The notes beneath the pieces were generated by a model, which was not told the DNA's origin, ran no database searches, and saw nothing but the letters and a program-made list of their open reading frames with translations. This document shows, piece after piece, positions 32,280 through 44,565 of a DNA stretch of 64,000 nt. Position numbers and translations under genes: made by a program. Numbering within the stretch: the stretch's first letter is position 1; each line of letters starts with the position of its first letter. The stretch comes from Budorcas taxicolor. Its lineage: Eukaryota > Chordata > Mammalia > Artiodactyla > Bovidae. Location: contig NC_068920.1 in the NCBI RefSeq assembly GCF_023091745.1, forward strand, positions 152,859,622-152,923,621, read 5' to 3'.

Positions 32280-33949
32280 ATCTTTTAGGATATATTTACA
32301 TAAATGGGATTTATTTTGCATGATATCTGAGAGCTTTTTCTAAATTTATTGCAATAATATTTGCAAGTCTGCTTCTATGCTTATCAGTGCATAAAATATA
32401 TATAACATCAATATATTAATCTTCTCAAATTTTTAGTTGCTCTCTTGTTTTATTAACTGAATGATTCTTTAACAAAGAATCTTTAAAACTTCAATACGGT
32501 AAAATTTTGTTAAATATTACAGTACACTCTGAAATCTTCTCCTGTGTCAGTTGTCTGATCAAGGTTACTTTATTATCTGCAAAGCATCCATTTTAACCGG
32601 CTGTATTGTCTTAGTTCCCCCGTGCCTGTGGCTTGCTCCTTTGAAGAGAAAACAACCGAACTTTGAAAATGTCCATGAAAATACATGAAGAATGGAAGTC
32701 TGGGTTGAACTCCATGGAAAGGGAGGCAATAAAGCCAGACTGTTTTCATTCACCTAAGGAATCATCTAAGTCAGAGCTTATGGAATGAAATAAATGAATA
32801 ATAAAGGAAAGTTGCATCATGATATTTTATACATGTATGAAATATCAAAGTCCTTCAAAATATTGTGATTTCCAACTTTACACCTCAAACAGACTAGAGT
32901 TGTGACATTACCACAGCCTTCCATGTCACTCCAGCTGCTGGTTACATACGAATTAGTTTAATTAGTGCTTATGTATAATATTGGTAAACATACTACATTT
33001 TGCATAGTGCAGGCATACACACACACAAAAGGGCAAGATGGAAAAAAGGGGTAAAAACCTGATGCTCAAAAAGAGACATATCTATGTTGATAAGAGAGAT
33101 CAAATGAATAGCACAAACTAATCTGAAAAAGCCCAATGAAGAGGGAAAAGTAAAGAAACAATCTTTGTCCAAATCTGTTTGCAATAAGTGAGTTTCCCAA
33201 GGTAGCAGCATTACAAAGTTGGTCAATAAAGAACAAAAATCAATGGTGCTTTATATCCGAACAGTGAGCACTGAGAACTGAAAATTTTAATATACTATTT
33301 ATAACAGGTTAAAAAGCAAAATATACATATGGATGAATTCACCAAAATACCAGTACATTAAAAACTACAAACTCATTCATGGTAAATTTAAAGAGGATGA
33401 AAATGAATAGAGATACACTTTGCACATAGACTGGATAGCTCAATATTGTTATGGAGCCAAGTCTCTCCTCCAATTGATCTACAGGGTCAGTACAATCAAA
33501 GGCAACGTATCAGTAGCCTACTTGTAGAAGGTGATTCTTAATATTATATGGAAGTCAAAGGGAAGACAAAAATCTTAAAATGAAAAGCAAAATGCCATAA
33601 TTTATCCAATTTAAAAAACTTTTTATAATCCATCAAAAGGAAAATAAAAATAATTGCATGAGAATAGGAATATAGATCAATAGAAAAGCAAATAATTTTT
33701 AAATAGATCAACACAAATAAGGTCAATTAATAGTTTACAGTGGACCAAGGCAATTTAATGTGGCAAGCATAGTGTTTCAATAAATGATACCAGCATGGTT
33801 CAGTATCAATATGGCTTAAGTGAACATGGATTCTTGAGCCACATGACATGCAAAGCATAACTCAAAATGGGTCAAATGTGTAAGAACTATAGCTATAAGA
33901 CTATTTTGAAGAAAACATTGGACAAAATCTTGGTAAAAGTGAGGTAGGT
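32280..33949. other. Shared unit flank and ancient L1, no gene
   Basis: Homologous to 19,266-20,800 plus 25,166-25,550 in unit A, with neither the Bov-A2 nor the long BovB. Contains old L1 ORF2-like sequence from about 33,000. No gene seen. Confidence 0.7.
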
Positions 33950-35516
33950 TGCCGGGGTCCAGCCCCGGTGGATCCAGGGAATTCGAAGGTGGGGACGGCG
34001 TCGGCGTCTTTGGAAAAATACATATTTAATCACAGATATAGAGAGAGATTAGAAACGGATAGTGTAGTAGGAGATAGTGTAGAAAAAGAGGCTGAATAAC
34101 TTTGTCTACATGGAATAGCATCCATGCTCCAGATGGGAATTCAGCCAGAAAAACGAGGAGCAAGAAAGAATGACATGGGGGAATCAGTCTTTCTGGAAAC
34201 TGATCCGATTTCTTTATTTTTAGGTTTGCTTATATACCTTTTGTTACACATAGGGATGAATACAGAGTCACGCGGGGGTCAGCAGTCCTGACCTTTATCA
34301 AAATCAGGTGCTTCACATAAAAAGGTCCTAGGGATTTTATGATCCTTTCTTTCTGATAACAGAAAACTCATTTTTCCCAAGGGTGTTTTTTCTTAAACCA
34401 GGCACCAGGGTGAGGGTGTAGTAAGTTACAATCAAGAAAGGAATTTATTTAACCCAAGGTTAACATGATTAATCTTAAAGGTTAATACTTATTTCTCCTA
34501 TATACTTAAAGGTTAATGCTTATTTCTCCTATATGCTAGTTATATTCATTATAAGGGCAGGGAATATGGAGCAAACATCAGCCCAACAAATGAAAATCCT
34601 TTCACCAATGTTCACCTTAATATCTATTTAGTCTTAAGATAGTGATAAAGTTACATTTTTACATAGCAAGGACACAGTGATTTATAACAAAGTACAGTGA
34701 TCTATTACAAAAGAGAAAATTCATTAACTCAAAAGTCTAGTATTGCTAACCTTAAAAACTACTATATTTCCTTTTCTATGTTCCAAATACATTGATTAAT
34801 ATATTCCCAGGTGCCTAAGGATATGGAGGCCAGGCGGCAATCATTGACTCAACAAGAAGAAAAAGCCCTATGCTAATTGAGACTCTCAAAATACTCCAAA
34901 ACTCTCTGTGCTGTTTATGGTTAAGAGGTAGTAAACAATCATGTGCGTAGTGGCAGGAGTATGGATAATCCTGTCACACAAGCTAGTCTGTCAGCAGAGA
35001 GGTTTGACCTGAAACATCCTTGTCTCACCCAGGAGAGGGAATTAGCAGCAATTATTGACACAACAAATGAAAAAACCCTTCACCAATATAATTCCTAACC
35101 AACTCACTATACTAATAATTTCTAACTCCCCCAAAGAATTTGCCTTTAGTAAGTCTAAAACATCTCGTGCCTCTCAGGCTGGGAAGCTGTAAACAATCAC
35201 ATGTGGCCGGACGAACCTATACAGTTGGGCTAGATAACCTTCAGAGGAGTCTGTAAGCTGAAACACTCTAGTCATGCCCAAGAATTTTTATTGCCTTGAA
35301 GCTGCACATTTATTCCTTCTCCGAGAGAAACGGTTATGGGGGAGAGCCCCTCGTAAAGTCAGAGGTGTAGGTGAGAGCATAAAACAGACTCTGGTTTTGG
35401 GGTTAGATGCTCGGGAACAGGGGGTTTCCTGAGACTTGATCACGCCTTTGCATATGCCCAGGCTCCTTGCTCATGACCTTTGCCATGGGCGGAGTTCCTT
35501 ACGTTGGCCCCGAGCA
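33950..35516 (-). mobile_element. Solo LTR of an endogenous retrovirus (class II-like)
   Basis: 1,567 bp bounded by TG...CA with a perfect 6-bp target duplication gtaggt (33,944-33,949 and 35,517-35,522). Six bases fit class II (ERVK-like) elements. Units A (25,556) and C (42,053) show the empty site. No gag, pol or env frame is present, so it is a solo LTR left by LTR-LTR recombination. Strand is tentative: on the minus strand an ATTAAA signal and the 'ctggaccccggca' end fit U5. It contains internal repeats near 34,475-34,535 and three diverged repeats around 34,570, 34,830 and 35,040. Confidence 0.85.
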
Positions 35517-35639
35517 GTAGGTAATATTTTCTTAAATAGGACACAAAAGTCATGAACACTAAAAGGAAAAGATAGAATCTTGATTTCATAAAAATAAAAT
35601 GCATTTGCTCCTCCAAAGAACTTTTTTTGTAAGTTGTTG

Positions 35640-36952
35640 GACTATAGTTGCTTAACAATGTTTTGTTATTTTCTGATCTCAGTAAAATGAATTTGCCATA
35701 CGTCAAAGCTATGGTTTTTCCAGTGGTCATGTATGGATGTGAGAGTTGGACTGTGAAGAAAGCTGAGTGCCAAAGAATTGATGCTTTTGAACTGTGGTGT
35801 TGGAGAAGACTCTTGAGAGTCCCTTGGACTGCAAGGAGATCAACCAGTCCATTCTAAAGAAGATCAGTCCTGGTGTTCATTGGAAAGACTGATGCTAAAG
35901 CTGAAACTCCAATACTTTGGCCATCTGATGTGAAGAACTGACTCACTGGAAAAGACCCTGATGCTGGGAGGGATTGGGGGCAGGAGGAGAAGGGGACAAC
36001 AGAGGATGAGATGGCTGGATGGCATCACCGACTCGATGGACATGGGTTTGGGTAAACTCCCAAAGTTGGTGATGGACAGGGAGGCTTGCCATGTTGCGGT
36101 TCACAGGGTTGCAAAGAGTCAGACACGACTGAGTGACTGAACTGAACTGAACTGAGACATATGTATGCCCCTCTTTTTAAAATTTCCTTCCCATTTAGGT
36201 CACCACAGAGCTTTGAGTAGAGTTCCCTGTGCTATACAGTATATTCTCATCTGTTCTGTATTTTATACACAGTAGGAAATGTCCACTGACAGAGGAATAG
36301 ATACAGAAGGTGTGGCACACATATACAGTGGAATACTACACAGCCACAAATAAAACAAGACTGTGCCACTGCAGGACGTGCACGGGTCTACATGGTGTCT
36401 GGGTCTGACATACAGAGTGAAAATAGTCAGAAAGAGAAAACTAAATATTTTATGTTAATGTCTACATGCAGAATCTAGAAAGATGGTAGTGATGAACCAA
36501 TTTGACAGTCAAGAACAGAGAGGCAGACATAGAGAATGAATTTCTGCACACTGTTGGAGGAGTAGTTGTTGTTACAGTTGCTAAGTCTTGTCTGACTGTT
36601 TGCAAGCCTGTGGACTGCAGCACACCATTCTCCCCTGTCCTTCACAGAGTTTGCTCAGGGGGAAGGAGAGGGTGGGAAAAACTGAGAGAGTACCATTGAC
36701 ATACATACACTACCATGTGTAAATTAGATTGCTAATGAGAAACTGCTCCATAGCACAGGAAACTCAGTGTGGTACTCTGTGATGACCTAGAGGGCTGCAA
36801 AGCATGGGGAGGGTTGGAGGGAGGATGAAGAGAGAGAGAATATATATATACTTAGAGCTTATTCATGTTGCTGTATAGCAAAACCAACAAAATATTGTAA
36901 AGCAATTATCCTCCAGTTAAAAATAAATGAATAATTAAATGCATTTTAAAAA
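35640..36952 (+). mobile_element. Ancient L1 3' region, unit B
   Basis: Old L1 homologous to 25,690-27,697, with the conserved short BovB tail near 36,560-36,650. Split by BovB at 35,703-36,152. A-rich tail ends at about 36,952. Confidence 0.8.
35703..36152 (+). mobile_element. BovB LINE 3' end, unit B
   Basis: 5'-truncated BovB encoding AMVFPVVMYGCESWTVKKAE and ending in a (CTGAA)n tail. catacgt/catatgt flank it. Absent at the same place in unit A (25,745). Confidence 0.9.
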
Positions 36953-37140
36953 AGAAATAAATTCCCAGGAAATGAGAGGAGAGACATAAGTACTAAGAGC
37001 TATATAAATTCTCAGCCTAATAGACAAGATCAAAAATCAAGAACCTAAACTCAAAATTCCAAATTTATGCTAATGAACTGTTAGGAAATAGACAATACTT
37101 GTAAAAGAAGGCAATTCAACTATCAAACATTTACTGAGTA

Positions 37141-37146
37141 TTTATT
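37141..37146 (-). terminator. Poly(A) signal AATAAA for OR1J unit C
   Basis: 79 bases past the stop codon on the minus strand. Confidence 0.55.
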
Positions 37147-37224
37147 CCATGCTGGGATCAAATCTAGGGATATAAGATCTGAGGTTTTGTGAACATACAT
37201 GTCTTTTACAAAGATGAGCAAACG

Positions 37225-38166
37225 TCATTGAGACAAGACTTTTGCCCTGTGCAAGAGTCTCTCCAGGGCCCCCTTCATGTCCCTGTTCCTTAGGCTATAA
37301 ATGAAGGGATTCAGCAGTGGAGTGACCACTGTGTACATCACAGAGGCAACGGTGCTCTTGTCCCTGGAGGTGCTGGATGAGGGGAAAAAATACAGTCCAA
37401 TAATTGCTCCATAATAAAAAGACACTACAGAGAGGTGGGAGCCACATGTGGACAACGCTTTGCAGATCCCCTTGGTGGAGGGGACCTTCAGGATGGTGGC
37501 CCCAATGCATCCATAAGAGGTCAGGATACATATTAATGGAAGGATGATGACGACCACTCCTGCTGTGAAAATGGCCAGCTCATTGAGGGATGTGTCTGAG
37601 CAGGAGAGCTTCAGCAGGGCATCAAGGTCACAGAAGAAATGGGGGATGCTGTGGTCAGCACAAAATGACAGCTGGGTCAGAAGGAGGGTGTGACACAGGG
37701 CATTGGCACAGGAGAGAATCCAGGACACAGTTACTAGTAAGGTGCACAGCGCCTGTCCCATGACGGTGCTGTAGTGGAGAGGGTGGCAGATGGCCACATA
37801 CCGATCATAGGCCATTGAGGTGAGCAGGAAATCATCCAGATCAGTAAAAAAGAGGAAGAAATACATCTGTGTTACGCAGCCTGCATAGGGGATGGATTGA
37901 TCCTGAATCTGCATGTTTATCAGCATTTTAGGGATGGTGACAGAGGAAAAGGAGACGTCAGTGAGGGCCAAGTGGCTGAGGAAGAAGTACATGGGGGTGT
38001 GGAGGCGAGCGTCCAGCCTGATGAGCAGGATGATGAGCAGGTTGCCCAGAACCGTGGTCAGGTACATGCCCAGGAACAGGGCAAAGAACATGCCCTGTTG
38101 CTCTGGCCAGATGGGGAGTCCCAGGAGGAGGAATTCAGACACGCTGCTATTTTCCTCCCTCTTCAT
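37225..38166 (-). CDS. OR1J: Olfactory receptor, OR1J family, intact (unit C)
   Basis: 313-residue intact odorant GPCR with all family marks (LHTPMYFFL 55-63, MAYDRYVAIC 118-127, SY 217-218, KALSTCGSHL 236-245, PLLNPFIYSLRN 283-294). The N-terminus reads MKREENSS, so the sequon is NSS at 6-8 instead of NQS at 5-7. TM5 is the most altered part relative to B and D (residues 202-220 include VVVIILPLICILTSYGC against AVIVLPLVCILISYG.), and Val98, Ala139, Phe251 and Ala254 are also private. The ATG at 38,166 lies 16 bases after the splice acceptor; a longer in-frame start at 38,283 is judged non-coding. Confidence 0.95.
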   Translation of the reverse strand: MKREENSSVSEFLLLGLPIWPEQQGMFFALFLGMYLTTVLGNLLIILLIRLDARLHTPMYFFLSHLALTDVSFSSVTIPKMLINMQIQDQSIPYAGCVTQMYFFLFFTDLDDFLLTSMAYDRYVAICHPLHYSTVMGQALCTLLVTVSWILSCANALCHTLLLTQLSFCADHSIPHFFCDLDALLKLSCSDTSLNELAIFTAGVVVIILPLICILTSYGCIGATILKVPSTKGICKALSTCGSHLSVVSFYYGAIIGLYFFPSSSTSRDKSTVASVMYTVVTPLLNPFIYSLRNRDMKGALERLLHRAKVLSQ

Positions 38167-38205
38167 GCTCCTCTCCTGTCTGCTGTGAACAAAAGGATGG
38201 TAAAG
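38167..38205 (-). promoter_or_regulatory. Predicted splice acceptor of OR1J unit C
   Basis: Minus strand 'ccttttgttcacag' with AG at 38,184-38,183, followed by 16 bases and ATG. Confidence 0.58.
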
Positions 38206-38996
38206 TAGCACATTTTCACTACAGAGGCAGAAAATAATGAGTCCGTTCTGCTGGTGAATGTCAGTGTCTGCCTGCATTGCCATGTCCCTGCAGAACCCTT
38301 AAATGTATGGCGTTACCATGTAAAACAGGGAATTTACCAACCAAGAAGAGGTTTGATACAGAACAGAAACTGGCTCAGTGGCATTTTTCCATCATCTAGG
38401 AGAGGGGCCATCTCTAAGTCATAATTTGCAGCTGTGTCTTTTCAACAAAGAGAAAATGTCACAGCATCTTAGTAGAGGGATAGATAGTAAGTTAAAATCT
38501 CCCTCATTTCTATTCTGTTTCTGTACATTTAAGAACAACCCTATGGTTTGACTTTCAGATTGTGACATAATGATTTTTCTGAAATCTGACTTTAAAATCC
38601 TTTCCTAAGTAAAGTATAGGGAGGAATTTTCAACAACAAATTCTCACAGGGAAGTGGATCAAAAATACATTGCCAAAGTTTAAATTATGTATAAAGGCTG
38701 AAGAGAAAAGAATCATATCTCTTGACTGAACTCTGAGGGTCGTATATCTCAGCCTTGCAATATCACTGCTTTACAAAGTAAAAATATTACTGTCAGTCAC
38801 ATATTTTTTTTACTAGTACTCATATTTATCATTATCTAATCTTCTCTTGATCCAACAAACTCTCCTGACCTCATGAATAGGCACACCCATAATAAAAAGA
38901 GTTGTCATCAAGAGTCAAAGTGATAAGCCATGATATGCCTTCTCCCCTTGTCTTTAGGTACTAGCATGAGAACTGACATAAATAAGACCGCTTGTG

Positions 38997-39009
<13 letters not shown>
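38206..39009. other. OR1J 5' flank of unit C, no gene
   Basis: Homologous to the flanks of the other units but lacks the CHR SINE: 'aaaaatacattgccaaag' runs straight into 'ttaaattatgtataaagg'. The donor seen in units A and B is not intact here. Confidence 0.65.

Positions 39010-39028
<19 letters not shown>
39010..39028 (+). repeat. (CA)9 microsatellite, unit C
   Basis: Follows a short (TACA)n run; same position as in other units. Confidence 0.9.
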
Positions 39029-39392
39029 AATACACACCTGCTATAGGGAAAGGAAACCAGCTACGCTCTGAACTTTATGCTAATGTGATTTGGCTGCTGA
39101 GAGTAAGGACAGGTTTCTCAGTTTCTCCGTAGGACACCTGGAGATCATATGTAGCCAATTCTGTGGTCCTGAACCTCTTACCAGCATCAGAGAGAAAAAA
39201 ATCCATGAGCCTTGGAGTTCATCTCCAAGGAGTTCATCTCCAAGTTCAGAATGGAGTGTGAACACTATCATCTGCCCAACAGGGAGAAGACTCAAGGGAA
39301 CAGACCCCAAACTCCTGGTTAGAGACATGCATTAAACAAAGATTAATTGCTCAGTTTTCTTCTTACTCTCTCCAAGACAGATGCCCTCGGGC

Positions 39393-39565
39393 AGTCGTTC
39401 CTAAACTTTGATGTGCCACAGAATCCCCTAGGGAGCTTGTTAAAGTTGCAGATCCCAGCCCCACCTCCAGTGATGCTCTTTCTTGAACTCTGCAGCCAGG
39501 GAATTCTGATGCACATGGTCCTAAGGGCAGATTTTGAGGAAACATTGTCCTTAGGAAGAACATCA
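39393..39565 (+). mobile_element. MER5-like hAT fragment, unit C
   Basis: Homologous to 15,356 and 30,293; 'gggcagtcgttcctaaactttg' to 'gatgcacatggtcctaaggg'. Confidence 0.55.
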
Positions 39566-40024
39566 TGGTGATGCCCTGTGGATATGAGTCCCCCCAAAAG
39601 ATGTAAAAGACCTTCTTACCCTTCCCTTAATGTTACCCTGAATTAAGTCATAGCCTGGTATGTGAGCAGGGATTTATTTTCCAAGTGGAAATTCCCTTTT
39701 GATTTTCTGCTTTTCAAATTAATTCTTCTTCATGATGGAAACCCAAATACAATAACATAGATATGAATGGAAAGAAGTACATCAAAGAACTTCACCCTTC
39801 CATTATACATTTATCCTTCTAAAGTGGATTTTATTCAAGAAATTTTATATTTACATAAATGGGATTTATTTTATATGGTATTTTATAGCTTTCTTTTCCT
39901 ATAAGAATATATTGCAATAATATTTGCATATCTACTTCTATGCATATAAATATAAAGAATACATATAACATCAACATGTCAATCTACTTAAAATTTAAAA
40001 ATTTTAGCTGCACTCTTGCTGAAT

Positions 40025-40580
40025 AGTTCTGATGAACCAACTCATTGCAAAAGACACTGATGCTGGGAAAGATTGAGGGCAGGAAGTGAAACGGGTGACA
40101 GAGCATTAGATGGTTGGATGGCATCACCAACTCAATGGACATGAAAAGTGAAAGCAAGTGAAAGCCCTCAGTCATGTCCAACTCTTTGTGACCCCATGGA
40201 CTATAGCCCGCCAGGTTCCTCTGTCCATGGAATTCTCCAGGCAAGAATACTAGAGTGGGTAGCCATTGCCTTCTCCAGGGGATCTTCCCAACCCAGGTAT
40301 TGACCCAAGTGCCCTGCATTACAGGCAAATTTTTCACCATCTGAGCCACCAGGGAAGTGCAAGAACACTGGAGTGGGTATCCTATCCCTTCTCCAGTGGC
40401 TCTTCCTGACCTAGGAGTTGAACGGGTGTCTCCTGCATTGCAGGCAGGTTCTTTACCAGCTGAGCTACCAGGGAAGAGTTTGAGCAACTGTAGGAGGTGG
40501 AGAAGGACAGCGAAACCTGGCATGCTGCAGTCCATGGAGTCACAAAGAGTTGGACACAACTTAATGACTAAACAACAACA
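40025..40580 (+). mobile_element. BovB LINE 3' end, unit C, split by a SINE
   Basis: BovB C-terminal and 3' sequence at 40,025-40,142 and 40,476-40,580, interrupted by a dimeric SINE. Inserted at 'ctgaat', where unit A reads straight through near 19,440. Confidence 0.82.
40143..40475 (-). mobile_element. Bov-tA SINE with extra tRNA-like half
   Basis: A Bov-tA (40,143-40,358) is followed by a second partial copy with another tRNA-like head (40,359-40,475). The same two-part structure occurs at 55,323-55,643, so this is a subfamily form and not a local accident. Confidence 0.85.
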
Positions 40581-42243
40581 AAATTTCTGAATTAACTCAG
40601 TGATTCTTTAATAAAAATCTTGAATTCTTTAATAAAGTTAAACCTTACTAAAGATTATACAATGCCTTGAAATCTCTGTGTCAGTTGTCTGATCACGGTT
40701 ACTTTCACATCTCCAAAGCTTCCAGTTTTACAGGCTCCATTATCATGATTCCCCCATGCCTGTGAGGAACTTCATGCTCCTTTGAAAAGAGAAGAACCTA
40801 ACTTTGAAATGTCCAGGAAAAATACATGAAGAATGGAAGGTTAAATTGAACTCTGTGAAAAGAGAGGTAATAAAGCCAGACTGTCTTCATTCACCTAAGC
40901 GATTGCTTAAGTCAGAGCTTATAGAATGAAATAAATAAACAGTAAAGTAATTTGCTATTGTAATATTCTATACATGTATCAAATATCAAACTCCTTCCAA
41001 AATTTTGATTTCCTTCTTTACACCCAAACAGACTAGAGCTGGGGACATACCACAGACTTAAATGTCACTCCAGATGCTGGTTACACATTGTTTAGTCTTA
41101 CGTTTATGTATAAAGTTGGTAAAGATCTTACATTTTGCATAGCACCAGCACACACACAAAATGACACCATAGAAGGACTGGGATAAAAACCAATGCTAAA
41201 AAAGACATATACCTAATAAGATAATAATAGAGATAAAATGAACAAGTAAGAAATAAACTTATCTTTAATAAGGCAGAAAAAGAGGGAAAAGAAAACAAAA
41301 AAGAATCTCCCTCCAAATCGGTTTGCATTAAGTGATTTTGCAAGATAGCAGGATTACAAAGCTGATGAACAAAACCCAAAAATCAATGGTACTTTATATC
41401 CTAGCATGGAGAATTGAAAACTTTTAATACACTATTTATAACAGTATAAAAACTGAAAAATACATATGGATGAATTTACCAAAATACCTGCAATACTAGT
41501 ACATTAAAAAGCACAAAATATTTATGGTGAAATAAAGAAGATGAAAATAGAGATATACCTTGCACACAGACTGGATAATTCAATATTATCATAGAGCTGG
41601 TTCTCTCCCCCATTTGACCTACAGGGTCAATGCCATCAAAGCCAAAAACATTAGCAGCCTACTTTTTGAAGATACTTCTTAATTTTACACAGACATGAAA
41701 GGGAAACCATAATAATTTCAAATGAGAAAAAAACTGCCAGACTTACTTTACCTAATTTCAAAACTTTTATAATCCATAGCAAAGAAAATAATAATATTGA
41801 CGTGAGAATCGGAATATAGATCAATAGAACAGTGAATAATTTTGAAATCAGTCAATACACACAAGGTTAGTTAATAGTTTATGAATGCACCACGGCAATT
41901 TCACGTGGCAACGATATTGTTTCAGAAAATGATGTCAGCATGATTCAGTATCAATATGTCTTAAGTGAACATGGACTTTTGGCTGCACCACATGCAAAAC
42001 ATAACTTGAAACAGAGCAATTGTGTAAAACCTGTAAGTATAAAACCATGGTGTAGGCAACATTTCCTTAGATAAGACACAGAAGTCATGAACTCTTAAAA
42101 AAAAAACATAATCTTGACTTCGTAATAATAAAATGCATCTGCAATTCAAAAGAAACTCTTCTTTAAAAATTTTTATTGGAGTATAATTACAATGTTTATT
42201 AGTTTCTGCTCTTGAGAAAAGTGAATTAGCCATACGTATACAA
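40581..42243. other. Shared unit flank and ancient L1, unit C, no gene
   Basis: Homologous to 19,440-20,800 and 25,180-25,740 in unit A. From about 41,080 the sequence is old L1 ORF2-like. No gene seen. Confidence 0.65.
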
Positions 42244-44276
42244 TTCTGTTGTTGTTCAGTTGATCAGTCATGTCCAACTCTTTGCGACCGGATGGACTGC
42301 AGCATGCTAGGCTTCCCTGTCCCTTACCATCTCCCAGTGTTTGCTCAAACTCATGTCCACTGAGTCAATGATGCCATCCAACCATCTCATCCTCTGTTGT
42401 TCCATTCTCTGCCTTCAATCTTTCCCAGCATCAAGGTCTTTTCCAATGAGTCAACTCTTCATATTAGGTGGCCAAAGTATTGGAGCTTCAGTATCAGTCC
42501 TTCCAATGATTATTCAGGATTGATTTCCTTTAGGATGGACTGGTTGGATCTCCTTGCAGTCTAAGGGACTCTCAAGAGTCTTCTCCAACACCACAGTTCA
42601 AAAGTGTCAATTCTTTGGCTCAGCTTTCTTTATGGTCCAACTCTCACATCCATGTATGACTACTGGAAAAACCATAGCTTTGGACGGATCTTTGTTGGCA
42701 AAGTAATGTCTCTGCTTTTTAATATGCTGTCTAGGCTGGTCATAGCTTTTCTTCCAAGGAGTAAGGGTCTTTTAATTTCCTGGCTGCAATCACCACCTGC
42801 AGTGATTTTTGAGCCCAAGAAAATAAAGTCTGTTTTGATTTCCATTGTTTTCCCATCTGTTTGCCATGTAGTGGCGGGACCGAATGCCATGATCTTAGCT
42901 TTTTGCATGTTGAATTTTAAGTCAGCTTTTTCACTTTCCTTTTTCACCTTCATTAAGAAGCTCCTTAGTTCCTCTTGGTTTTCTACCATAAGGGTGGTGT
43001 CATCTGCATATCTGAGGTTATTGATATTCCTCTTGGCAATGTTGATTCCAGCTTGTGCTTCATCCATACTGGCATTTCTCATGATGTACTCTGCATAGAA
43101 GTTAAATAAGCAGGGTGACAATAAACAGCCTTGAGGTACTCCTTTACCAGTTTGGAGCCAGTCCATTGTTCCATGTCCAGTTCTAAATGTTACCTCTTGA
43201 CCTGCATTCAGGTTTCTCAGGAGGCAGGTCAGGTGGTCTGGTATTCCCATCTCTTGAAGAATTTTCCAAAGCTTGTTGTGATCCACACAGTCAAAGGCCT
43301 TAGTGCAGTCAAAGAAACAGAAAAGAAAGTAGAAAGAAAGTGAAGTCGCTCAGACATGTACAACTCTATGAGACCCTGTGGACTGTAGCCTATCAAGTTC
43401 CTATATCCATGGGATTCTCCAAGCAAGAATATTGGAGTGGGTTGCCATTTCCTTTTCCAGGGCATCTTCCTGACCCAGGGATCAAACCCGGGTCTTCCAC
43501 ATTGCAGGCAGATGTTTTACTCTCTGAGCCACCAGGGAATGAAGCAGAAGTAGATATTTTTCTGGAATTCTCTTGCTTTTTCTATGCTTGAACAGATGTT
43601 GGCAATGTGATCTCTGGTTCCTCTGCAGTTTCTAAATCCAGTTTGAACATTTTTAAGTTCTTGTTTTACATACTGTTGAACCAGTCTAGCTTGGAGAATC
43701 TTGAGAATTACTTTTCTAGCATGTGAAATGAGTGCAACTGTGCAGTTGTTTGAAAATTCTTTGACATTGCCCTTCTTTGGAACTGGAATGAAAACGGACA
43801 TTTTCCATTCCTATGGCCATTGCTGAGTTTTCCAAATTTGCTGGTATATGGAGCTCAGCACTTTAACAGCATCATCTTTTAGGATTTGAAATAACTCAGC
43901 TGGAATTCCATCACCTCCACTAGCTTTGTTTGTAGTGATGCTTCCTAAGACCCACTTGACTTTGCACTCCAAGATGTCTGGCTCTAGGTAAGTGACCACA
44001 TCATCATGGTTATCTGGGTTATTCAGATTTTTTGGTATAGTTCTCTTGTGTATTCTTGTCATCTCTTCTGAATATCTTCTTCTTCAGTGAAGTCCATACC
44101 ATTTGTGTTCTTTATTGTGCCCATCTTGGCGTGACATGTTCCATTGGTATTTCTAATTTTCTTGAAGAGATCTCTAGTCTTTCCCATTCTGTAGTTTTCC
44201 TCTATTTCTTTGCATTGTTTACTTAGGAAGGCTTTCTTATCTCTACTTGCTATTCTATTTAATATATGGTAGTATT
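42244..44276 (-). mobile_element. BovB LINE, unit C, antisense
   Basis: Minus strand encodes reverse transcriptase pieces (SGGDGIPAELFQILKDDAVK, TGKGVPQGCLLSPCLFNFYA, INNLRYADDTTLMVENQEE with the catalytic YADD) and most of the C-terminal part. The endonuclease is missing on the right. Several frameshifts. The Bov-tA at 43,326-43,541 interrupts it. Confidence 0.92.
43326..43541 (-). mobile_element. Bov-tA SINE nested in BovB
   Basis: Body 'gtgaagtcgctcagacatg' to tRNA-like head 'ctctgagccaccagggaat'. Flanked by gaaacagaa/gaagcagaa. Confidence 0.88.
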
Positions 44277-44288
44277 TAACACCATACT

Positions 44289-44551
44289 TGGAGAAGGCAA
44301 TGGCAACCCACTCCAGGACTCTTGCCTGGAAAATCCCATGGGCAGAGGAACCTGGTAGGCTGCAGTCCATGGGGTCGTGAAGAGTCAGACATGACTGAGC
44401 GACTTCACTTTCACTTTCATGCATTGGAGAAGGAAATGGCAACCCACTCCACTGTTCTTGCCTGGAGAGTCCCAGGGATGGGGGAGCCTGGTGGGCTGCC
44501 ATCTATGGGGTCTCACAGAGTCGGACATGACTGAAGCGACTTAGCAGCAGC
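44289..44551 (+). mobile_element. Bov-A2 SINE
   Basis: Two Bov-A monomers ending in (AGC)n: 'ggagaaggcaatggcaaccc' to 'gacttagcagcagcaac'. Confidence 0.93.
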
Positions 44552-44565
44552 AACACATTACTGAT

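Larger units (their letters stand above)
27698..36952. repeat. Duplication unit B
   Basis: OR1J gene, shared flank and ancient L1. It is closest to unit A because both carry the same CHR SINE and older BovB. Private insertions are an LTR at 33,950 and a BovB tail at 35,703. Confidence 0.8.

Noticed and set aside
33950..35516. A complete provirus
   Set aside because: The element is a single LTR: no gag, pol or env frame, no primer-binding-site-flanked interior, and one TG...CA pair with one target duplication.
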